From Symbiodinium microadriaticum (Eukaryota; Sar; Dinophyceae; Suessiales; Symbiodiniaceae), in contig LSRX01000170.1 of the NCBI GenBank assembly GCA_001939145.1, positions 675,326 to 739,325 of the forward strand: 64,000 nucleotides of DNA. Reading direction: 5' to 3'. Positions 1 through 8,253 of this stretch are shown here, in pieces; the stretch's first letter is position 1, and each line of letters opens with the position of its first letter. Both the position numbers and the translations under genes were made by a program. The notes below the pieces were generated by a model. It saw nothing but the letters and a program-made list of their open reading frames with translations. It did not search any database and was not told the origin of the DNA.

Positions 1-225
1 TTCCCGTAGCGTCATCTTAGCCATGAGGCCCTCCCGAACGTCCTCCTCAAATTTCTCCTTAGCGAAGGCCAGGTGCTCTTCCACGGAGGAGTAGCTCGGG
101 ACCCATGCTAGCGAAGCCTCCCAAGGGGCGTTTTCCAGAGGCTGCTCCTCGAAAACATGTGGTGTGCCTGGGCTTCCAGCCAGCCCTTCCAAAGTTCCCT
201 TAGCTGGGCGTGGAGCTTCTCGTTC

Positions 226-1215
226 TTAGCTAGGGAGCAACCCCGTTCGCCTCCAGCTGCCATCCGGAAAGCCTCCCGACAAGGTTTTCTCGCGTAGCCA
301 GTCCCACGGCGGCCTGGAGGCCAGGGACCTAGCTTCCGGCTTCCAGCGGCCCGGGGAGCAGAGGCCTCCCCGTCGTGGTAGCCCCCCAGCCAGCGAAAGG
401 GACCCGAACCCCCCTAAAAACCGTGAGCCTTTTTGGGGCTCGTTGATGGTGACCTTCCCCTCCGTATAGCTGTCGAAGCAGGGTCCAGACAACTCTCTAC
501 TAGCATGCCCGCCAGCCACTGGCAGAGGCGGGGCGGCCATTGCTCCGACCCCGAGGTCGGAAAAGGACCGTTGCCACGTAGCTGAAAATGGCCACCGTGC
601 TCTTTGCCTGGGGGTAGCTGCCAGTGTCGTCAAACGTTGGCGGGCCCTCGTAGACGAAGGGCGGTAGCTGACAGTTCGTCTGCAGGAAAAGCCGGGTGGT
701 TTAGCGTAGGGCGTGCCAAAGCTAGCTTGGTGAAAGGCCACCCTTGTTCAAGTAGCGTGCAAAACTGAGGCCACTGCCACATGCTAGCAGGGCGCTGACC
801 TGCGAAGGGCCCTGACGGTATAGCACCAAGGTCTTCCGCCTGCTCGAAGGCGAGAAAGGTAGCAGCGCCCTGCGCCACTAGCGTAGCCACATCCCAGGCA
901 AAGTCCGCGAAGATGTTGCCCAGGATAGCTCTGTCCCTTTCTTTGGCGGTTAGCAGGTTAGCGTGTCCCTGCCGCGGGGATTGTCATAGCAGCGGACCGG
1001 GCGCGTGCCGCAATGATGGAAAAGGAAGAGCAGGGCGGCGAAAGAAGGATAGGTCGAAATGATTCGCCTGGATCTTGTCCAGGTAGCTTTGGCGAAGCTC
1101 TCCTGCAGATGTCGACGCACTCGACGGTAGCATCCCAACCAGCTGCCGAGGCGGACTCCTTGATGCAGGTAGCCACGTCCCACGGTCTCTTAGCACCAGC
1201 AAAGAGGTAGAGCAC
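226..1215 (-). pseudogene. Methyltransferase-like domain of the element, frameshifted
   Basis: Sense translation gives YLFAGAKRPWDVATCIKES (1212-1158), a glycine-containing cofactor-binding type motif I, then after about 110 bases LLSPPCSSFSI (1048-1016), a PPC motif as in cytosine-C5 methyltransferases. A further frame reads TLVAQGAATFLAFEQAEDLG with RPASMWQWP (about 890-765) and HQASFGTPYAKP (about 737-700), which look like later parts of the same domain. The frame changes at least twice, so the domain is not intact. DIRS-type elements are known to encode a methyltransferase domain; whether this one is C5-cytosine or DAM-like is undecided, though PPC favours the former. From about 700 to 226 the frame stays open but no motif is recognised. 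Confidence 0.5.
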
Positions 1216-1275
1216 GCGTAGTGACCCACCTGTAGCTGGCTGTGGCGCCGGTAGCTGGTCCGCGGGGGACTCTGG

Positions 1276-2112
1276 TCAGTTAGCGGTCTGCTTCTTGTCG
1301 TCCTTCTTGGTCTTTAGCATGGGACACTGCGTCGCAGGGTGCCTAGCGAAGCAGTGGAGGCACACGTGTGCAAAGTGACACTTCTCGCCTTTCTTGCAGC
1401 CTCCTTTAGCGTTATAGCGGTAGCAGATGGGCTTGCCATCGGGCGTGCGGCTAGAGGTAGCGGCGAACTTGGTCTTGCCGTCGCCTTTGCCTAGCTTGCC
1501 CTTTCCCCGGCCTAGCTTGCCCCTTAGCGCCCCACTGCTCCTTCCCCTCGTATGGTACGAAGGGAGGTGGCGGGGGCGTTTTAGCATGGGGTGCTTGAGC
1601 TTGATCATGATCAAGGCGTTCTGTAGCACAGTCAAGCGGAGACGTAGCTGCTCCGGGCCAGATGGAGCCGTGGTCTTAGAACCACCTTTAGCGATGGATA
1701 GGGTGCCACTTAGCGTTGGAGTAGCACGTCGGGGTCCACCTCGTCCCGACTGATCACCTCCGTTAGCGGTTCCGCACGGAACTCCCCCGTCTCGAGCTCG
1801 TGTAGCTTCTTCTCGATGTATTCCTTAGCGGGGATATGTTTATCCTCCAGGTCGATCCCCAAACTGGGTAGCGAAGGCCTGCCGCATAGCGATATAGTCC
1901 GTCTGCGGGATGGGTTTGGCCCATTCGCGGACTTCGTTCGTAGCCTCTGCTTCTGCCTGGGTTTTGACCCTAGCTTTAGCTGTCTCCCATGCAACCACAA
2001 GAGAGGCCGCCTGAGCACGGAGACTTAGCGAGCTAGCGGGGTCAATCTCTAGCTCGGCCTTTTTAGCACGTCGCGGAGGTCTGCAGAGTCGCTGACAAAG
2101 GCGGCGAATTTA
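1276..2112 (-). pseudogene. Gag-like protein with CCCH zinc finger, frameshifted
   Basis: Three frames join into one plausible protein. First AKFAAFVSDSADLRDVLK (about 2110-2055), then, after an apparent one-base loss in an A run, IDPASSLSLRAQAASLVVAW through REWAKPIPQTDYIAMRQAF (about 2040-1880), then LEDKHIPAKEYIEKKLHELE to SRDEVDPDVLL (about 1860-1722), then after a further shift SGTLSIAKGGSK and LRLRLTVLQNALIMIKLKHP (about 1720-1575). The end carries a CCCH finger: C-x8-C-x5-C-x3-H at about 1435-1366, followed by CLHCFARHPATQCP, a knuckle-like Cys/His cluster. The arrangement matches a gag-like protein that is very common in Symbiodiniaceae genomes, from memory. Lys- and Gly-rich spacers precede the finger, as expected for nucleic acid binding. 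Several frame breaks make this a pseudogene. Confidence 0.6.
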
Positions 2113-2127
2113 GCCACTGCATCAATG

Positions 2128-2699
2128 TTAACAATTGTTGTCAAAGTGCTTAGCTTGCACCTCGTCTGTCACCTTGCGGTGCGTTAGCAAGAAACGGGGG
2201 TCAGAGCTGCCTTTAGCCAGGCTAGCCTCAACCATGGCAACGTCCAAGCGGGAGAGTTCCCCCTCTAGCGAAAGCACACAAAAATTTTCGAGCTTGACAA
2301 ATTCTCTGGAAAAACTCACCAATATATTATCGGTGTGGAGGCTTGGGGATATATCTATCGGAGGTGAGAGAAAGCGAAGAGCGGCTCGTAGCTCATCCTC
2401 TCTCCTAGCTGCCTCACGCGAGGCGGTTAGCCTCGCCTCGAGCTCGTAACTCCTCCTGCTCGTAGCGAATTGTAGCCTCTTCACGTCCCCAGACCTTTAG
2501 CAATTTCCTCCAGGCCCAGACGCACAGCGTCTCGCACAACCTTCTCTAGCTGTGCCACGATATAGACCGGGTAGCGTGGAGCTCTCTTTGTCAGCTTAGC
2601 TCCTGTGGAGAGTTCTTCCACAATTCTATCCTTCGCGGCCCAGGCCAATCTCCCATGGCTGGCCCGCTGCTCTAGCGGGAACTCAGCGACCTGTTCCAC
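2128..2699 (-). pseudogene. Middle part of the element, two overlapping frames
   Basis: Frame one (2699-2481) reads AWVEQVAEFPLEQ through RAPRYPVYIVAQLEKVV and looks like a continuation of a recombinase-type protein. Frame two (2484-2128) is a charged helical segment with LEARLTASREAARREDELRA followed by a less charged stretch. The two overlap by four bases, consistent with an indel. About 2281-2390 is the only place in the element longer than 100 bases with almost no TAGC word and it is locally AT-rich, so it may mark a junction between two element fragments. Function is unknown. Confidence 0.4.
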
Positions 2700-3596
2700 C
2701 CAAGCAATTGCTTAGCGTGGCGGCCTCTGGCACTGTCCGACCACATGGCTCATCTCACCTGCTTAGCAGAAAATCCACCAGGTCTGCTGGTCTCCCAGGT
2801 GGTAGCCTTAGCTTGGCTTCCCCCAACCACAATCTCCACTGCTTGTAGTAGGTGAGATACCGCTTCAGAGTGCTAGCTCAGGTTCTCCCCACTAGCAGGT
2901 TGGCCGGTCCGGGTCCAAACTCCCCTGTAGCTTGGCCAGGACTGGCGCGTCGATGTCCTTCAGCTCCTGCTTGAGCTTCACCACCCATAGCTCCTGTAGC
3001 CGTTCTTCTCTAGCAAGGGATATTAACCCTTCTTCCAGTAGCTTCCTGTTGCGTTCCCTCGGAGGGGGCTCCCACTCCGGTTTGGAAACGGGTACTAGCT
3101 CCCGTACCTTCGGCGGTGGCGATATCCGTTCCCAAGTGAGCTGGCTAGCGTAGCAACCACTAGCCCGTCGGAGGAGTAGCGCCTCCTTCTTCGCTTTTTC
3201 CACCCAGTTTCGAACCGCCTCCGTCAGGTAGCCAGGGCAGGGGATACCCAACTCATCGCAGATCTGCCTAGCTATGAGGTCGCATTCACCCAGATCCTGG
3301 GCTGCGAGCTCTAGCGTGCCCATCCCCTGACTCTGCAGGTGATTGTAGGCCTGGTCTAGCAAGTCGTGATCCACACTCGGTGCCTCATCGACCAGGACTA
3401 GCATTGGTTGTCCCTGTAGCGGCTGTTCCACTTCTAGCACCCCCTCTCCCTCGGGGCTGCTGAGAACTAGCTCCGTTGGGCTCTGGCTCTGCGACATAGC
3501 TGGCAACGCGGGGTTGTTAATCCCGTTCCCCTTCCTAGCTACTCTTCGAAATAGCCTCCCGTTAGGAGGCCTCTTAGCCGAAATGGCCGCGGCCAT
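2700..3596 (-). pseudogene. Recombinase-like N-terminal region of the element
   Basis: The open part is 234 codons (3596-2892). It is rich in Glu, Leu and Arg, with segments such as NRKLLEEG and LKQELKDIDAPVL followed by GSLDPDR. Just before its stop the reading continues in the next frame with LLVGRT, a TGA, then ASTLKRYLTYYKQWRLWLGE and PADLVDFLLSR, then another TGA. These stretches resemble the helical core-binding domain of tyrosine recombinases. The break at about 2900 looks like loss of one G; both internal TGA codons sit where Arg is expected, consistent with CGA to TGA transitions. The GCTA words fall inside the conserved peptide, read as CTA (Leu), GCT-A (Ala) or GC-TA (before Tyr), so they are not foreign insertions here. 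Family assignment is inference. Confidence 0.5.
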
Positions 3597-3614
3597 TCCG
3601 AAGCCTCAATAGTA

Positions 3615-3660
3615 GCAGGCACCTTCGATACCTGCCTTAGCAAGACACCTTCGATGTCTT
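3615..3660. repeat. Pair of hairpins with identical loop CCTTCGA
   Basis: Two inverted repeats lie six bases apart. The first (3615-3635) has arms GCAGGCA and TACCTGC, seven pairs with one mismatch. The second (3642-3660) has arms AAGACA and TGTCTT, six perfect pairs. The seven-base loop between the arms is CCTTCGA in both, while the stems differ. They sit at the upstream end of the minus-strand element, just before its first open frame, where a terminal repeat or recombination site would be expected. Conserved loop with different paired stems indicates that structure rather than sequence of the stem was kept. Confidence 0.7.
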
Positions 3661-3690
3661 ATCTTTCTTTCTCTCGTGAACTAGCATACA

Positions 3691-4360
3691 CTGTCGTACC
3701 GCAGGCACGAACGCGAACCAACTAAACCGCTGGCTTCGCGGCTCAGCTCCTGCGCTGAGGCTCTTGCTTGCAGTCGGCGCCACGGTTGCAACCACGTCGA
3801 GTGAAGCAATAAAACGTGCACGGAGTGCCTCAGCAATCCAGCAATCTTAGCTAAGCACAATTGCTTATCGCGATGGCAGGGTCGAGAAACAATCGAGACA
3901 ACTAGGAAGCCCTGTCCCCAAATTAAGCCAGGATGCATTGCTCAGGATGGCCGACACTGCCCATAGACTCCTGTGTTTTCAGCAATTTCGGGCTTCTGTG
4001 ATCTGGATCCTGCTCCTAGCCTCCTCGCATGACTGCTAAACTTGTTCCGATTCTGGCCGCCTTAGCGCCTTCGGCTGCCAACGTGGCGTACGGCCCGCCT
4101 GGCTCGCAAAGTGTCTTCTAGGATTACGGCTGCGATGCCGCTGGGACCACCTGGACTCTAGACTCTGGACCACGCAGGTAAACGCGGGCCAAAACCCGTA
4201 ATATGGAAAGTCTTAGCCTGAGAGGAAATCCGGAGGCAGAGGAGTCTGAAACGAGTGGCGGAACAAGCTGCCCCATGCAAATCCTGTTGTGCGAACAAGA
4301 AGAACTTAGAAGAACTTGACAGCAAGGGATGGGACATGATGAGCGTGCAAAGATACAAAA
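3691..4360. other. Stretch without recognisable gene
   Basis: TAGC frequency falls to background here, marking the end of the element. Open frames are short and show no conserved motif. I see nothing else in it. Confidence 0.5.
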
Positions 4361-4467
4361 GAACGACTATGCGCCCGGTGTAATCTGCGCCCTCTGCATC
4401 CCTGCGCTGCTGGTGCTGTCAATGTCGGGAACAAGCGATTCGTGAGCTGCAGGTCTCGGCGACAGGA

Positions 4468-4900
4468 TTACGCTTGACATTGAACCTGACACGATCCAGT
4501 CACCAACCCTCCCTGAGCTGTCTGCCGACACGACTGGACAAACCACACCCTCCACCTACAGCATCCTGCAGGCAAAAGTCGCATGGCGTGTTGGCTCATG
4601 TTCGTTCCCCTTCTTGTTGCGCCCAAAAGAGTTTCCGCATGTTTTGGTAGGGGTCTCTTCGGCCACAGCAGACAAAGCAGCTCATCCGCGGGTCCGCCTC
4701 CGGGCTGCTCGTCATCGTCTACCTCCACGTCTAGGGCAGGCAAGATCTGCGAAAGGACCTCGCGAAGAAATTTCCAGCCTCCTCCTCTTCGGAGGTGTCG
4801 ACGAAGTCTTCCGCGGTCTTCAGCATGCCGTGCTGCTGCTGTGCTTGCGGTGTGGCTACGGAAAGTGGAAGGCTCGCCGCAAGGAGGACGCACACGGCCC
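4468..4900 (-). CDS. Acidic exon(s), possibly the C-terminal end of the SNF2 gene
   Basis: Two minus-strand frames look coding by composition. One reads LKTAEDFVDTSEEEEAGNF (about 4835-4770), the other LDVEVDDDEQPGGGPADELL (about 4730-4670). Both are strongly acidic, as in the linker and tail regions of ERCC6-type remodellers. They lie downstream, in transcription order, of the SNF2 motor exons and on the same strand, so they may be its last exons. No stop-to-terminator signal or junction could be fixed, and a separate small gene is equally possible. Confidence 0.35.
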
Positions 4901-6640
4901 TTCCGTGAACAGGCTTACCGTCCTCCGCGGCGGAGCTACTGCAAGATGCTTAGTCTTGCCACCTTTCCTCTGCAGTTGAGCCGTCCAACCGGCAGAACAA
5001 CAATCAGCAAACGGACCCTACTCATCAAGCACACTGGCCAAGCACAGCCTAGCCGACCTCTGCCTAGCACCACGGGCGCACTTCTCAACGAGACAACTTC
5101 TCTCTTCCCGGGTCTTTGCACCGGGTCGCAGCGAGAGCAACCATTCCTCAAGGAAGAGAGGCTCTAGACTCCCGCCGAAACCAGATTTGAGTTCCATCCG
5201 TCTTCGGATTGGGCTGAGAAACAAGTGCTGATGCAATGCAACGACAGCCCGACTGAGCGCTGGACCACCAATGCTTCCTTGTGCAGTGACACAGGAGCGA
5301 TGACATGATGACATGAGTCAGTCCTGATCCATGGGAGCAGGCAGCTGCCATGAAACCTCACATGTCCAGGGCCAGGGTGGCCACGGCCAGGGCCAGGGCC
5401 AGCGGTTCTGAAATTTTGGCTCCACATGCCTCCTCAAGCTGCTGCGGAGTGAACAGCAGACCAGCCTTTACGGCTGCGACCTGCACACAAATCACGTCAG
5501 TCTCCGCATGTCATGCCACTCCGGGCCTGGAACTCACCGAGCATGGCTTCAAGGCCAGAAACGGTGCTCTGCACATAGAGCCTCAGAATGCATTCTTCAT
5601 GATGTTGCATGTTGCACTTCATGAGGGACATGCTGCAGCCTCCACGTAAATATTTCTTAACATGCGCGATGTCGCCACCAGCTTGGCGCTGCAGCCGTGG
5701 CTTATGCGCTGCCGACAGTATGCATCTCTCAAGAAGGTCTTAGAACTGCATGGCGTGCAGACTGTCCTTCCGATGGCCCATGGTTCGCGACATGAAGGAC
5801 ACGCAGCAATCAATCGTTTAAGATGCTTCTCATCAGCTCAGTAGTCAGGCACCGAACAGCACACTGATGAAGTCGAGCGGAAGTTAGCTGTTCCGCACAT
5901 TTCGATTGCGCTGCTGGGAATCTTCCAGAAGGAGCTTATCCAGATTTGATGGCTTTGAGGCACAAGCTTCGCGACGGTGACATCCTGGTTGATGAGGTTG
6001 AAGAAATCCTGCAGACGAACGTGAAGCCCTAGACTCCTAGACACTCGGACAGGAAACGAGTCTGTAATCTCTGTATGGCATGTAACCCGACCTCCTGGGG
6101 ACCCACGACTCGAGGGTTCGCGGAGCTACTGCTGGCGGCCTTTCAGGCTGTTCTCAAACGCAGGACTTGTGTCACAGAACAGGCTCCGCCCAAAGCTCAC
6201 CCAATCTTGCTCACAAATGTTCGGTCTTATCTTCGACTCACTCCTTGCATCAGCTCGGCCGGAAGGCCACGTGAATCAGCTGAACTAGACGAATGACGAG
6301 GCTACACCTTCGTTGCTCTCCTGGCCACAATATGTCACAATGTAATACAGCACATAAAGCACAGAGAAAGGCACTTGGTCTGCAGATGTCTGCAGACTCC
6401 AACACAAGTTTGGTAGCAAACCGAAGGCTGGAAATCTGAAGCATCTGAAGCGGGCACAAACGAGGCTTTTTGCATGCCGATTCGCGTTCTGACTCCTTCT
6501 GGAAGCTGCATTCGGACTGTTTTTATACTGTATATAGACTGAGCCCCTGGCTACGTGAGAAGAAGAAGAGGAGGCCGCCTGGCTTTCCAGGCGCTCCTCG
6601 CAAGTGGAAAGATGAAGCAGCCAGTCTGCTGTGCACTCTT
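4901..6640. other. Probable intronic or intergenic sequence
   Basis: No minus- or plus-strand frame shows a conserved motif. Candidate open frames are short and overlap one another. I see no repeat or RNA gene. Confidence 0.4.
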
Positions 6641-6759
6641 CACATGCTTGTGCCTGGGCCATGAATCCAGGGCCTCCGCGTCAGGGCTTGTTCACTACAT
6701 GTGCCAGCACATGCCAGCAAAACAAAAGAGCGACATAGAGCGAGAACATCGGGGACGCA

Positions 6760-7030
6760 ACCCTCATCTCCGCTAGACGGCTCTGCGTCATCCTGCTTAT
6801 TTGGCATCCATGACACGTTTGACCTCTCGATTAATCGCACCTGGAGTCCACATGCTGCATGCACTTTGCTGATATTGCGCTTGAGCTCCTCATAGTCAGG
6901 GGACGACAGCAGATGTGAGTGTAGCAGCTCTGGTCCGATGTGTCCTTGTACGACACGTAGGGCTCGTTCGCCCGGCTTTTCTCCGTCACAGCAGCTAGCA
7001 GTTTCCCAAACCTGCGGGAAAACAACCGGC
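6760..7030 (-). CDS. Two candidate exons downstream of the SNF2 motor
   Basis: Minus-strand frames read GKLLAAVTEKSRANEPYVSY (about 7005-6935) and, in another frame, YEELKRNISKVHAACGLQ (about 6895-6840) running into PNKQDDAEPSSGDEG (about 6800-6760). Their composition (Lys/Glu-rich, then acidic Ser-rich) is protein-like and the frames change between them as expected across an intron. They are on the strand of the SNF2 gene and about 1.2 kb beyond its last motor exon, so they are assigned tentatively to its C-terminal region. No domain is recognised. Confidence 0.4.
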
Positions 7031-8253
7031 GCCCACAGCTGAGGGTCGAAGATTCGACCGAAGCCGACTGCCGAGACCCAGGCCGCATCTCTTCCTGACC
7101 GGGCCTGACCCCGCAGCCCCTCGGAACGCCGGCAACGGCTAGAGGGAGTTACGCGGGGTCTACAAAACTCCTAGAAGCTGAAATGGCGGCGGGATGCAAC
7201 AGGTCACGTTTGCGCAACATCACAGGAAAGCTCCTCTGGCATCGGCAGCCCAACTCCCAAGCTCATGTCAGCAAGGCCGTGAAGTAACGGTGCTGCTGAT
7301 CAGCTTCAAGAGCAGTTCGAGTAAGACCCATCTTGAACACCTTTCCGGCAGCACTTGTTCAACTGTGCAAGACAGGAAGGAAAAAGCGAGCGAGGGCAAC
7401 ACACAGATGAGCGGAGTGAGCATAGTTCTAGTGCCCTCCATCCCCGTGTCCATGCTGTCTCCTTGACTACATTATAGACGCCCCTGTACTTCGGGTGTGA
7501 ACAGACCGTCACGAAGCTTTTCGCCAGACAAATAGATTTGGCCAAGAGCAGAGGCTGACACAGTGTGGTAGAAGTCTTGCTTCAGATGTGGGCTCCCGTG
7601 GCAAGCACTGTTGCTTTTCAGGCGGCCGTTCAAACAGTTTGGGCGCACCGGGATGCTATTAAACAGCGTCTGTTAGAGGCTGTGACACTGTCATGCTCTC
7701 CGCATAAACACAGCTGCGGCCGTCTTTCGGAAATGTGCAGAAGACAGCTTCTTGTAGTTGTAGTCAATCCTGCTCAGAGGCCTTCCCAATCTGCCGAGCA
7801 GATGTCACCGAACCAGAAGCCTTGAACGACCGAACTTTCCAGAGCTCATCGTACTGTAGGTGGCTGTTGCTTGCCGGTTCACTCTCCTCCTCTGCCGAGA
7901 GAAATGGAAGCGGTCCCATGCAAATATGGCAGCTTCTCGTGCTTCTGTACGTACTCTGCACCAACCCAGCCGCGTCGCAATGTGTCGCATCGGAAGGACT
8001 GGAAGGCTACTTCGCGACTGGCTCTGAAAGATATCCACTCGCAAAGCATTTTTCAGACGTCCTCTTCAAGAGCTGCTGAACTTGTTGCTGGCGCCCGCCA
8101 CTGCATGCAAGTCTGACAGCAAAGTGTGGGATTACGGGGATACCCTCCGGTTCTTAATCTCAATCGTCCCATCATGCTTGTGTCTGGGCCAGAGTCTGGG
8201 TACGTGTACAATCCGCATGCTACTCGAACACACAGGTAACTACTCGTGCGTGC

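Larger units (their letters stand above)
1..3690 (-). mobile_element. Degenerate tyrosine-recombinase/methyltransferase-type retroelement, cut by window edge
   Basis: Read on the minus strand this block holds, in order, a recombinase-like N-terminal region (3596 to about 2480), a charged helical stretch (2484-2128), a gag-like region ending in a CCCH zinc finger (about 2100-1276) and a methyltransferase-like domain (1215 to about 700). Each part is interrupted by single-base indels and by apparent CGA-to-TGA stops, so the copy is dead or nearly so. Such domain mixes resemble DIRS-type tyrosine-recombinase elements, which carry a methyltransferase domain; that assignment rests on motif resemblance from memory. 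No reverse transcriptase is visible, but the element runs off the left edge. The most striking property is the TAGC word density (GCTA in the sense strand), which stops near 3690. A paired hairpin lies at its right end. Confidence 0.7.

Noticed and set aside
1..3690. TAGC words as 4-base insertions or sequencing barcodes
   Set aside because: Deleting GCTA from the sense strand destroys conserved peptides such as the CCCH finger and CNYR-like segments, and the 234-codon frame with about 20 copies stays open with them present. At two frame breaks (about 1722-1735 and 1885) deletion happens to restore frame, but this does not hold generally.
1..3690. TAGC words from simple CAGC-to-TAGC deamination
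   Set aside because: CAGC is still present about 16-18 times, near random expectation, so it has not been depleted in proportion to the roughly 108 TAGC words.
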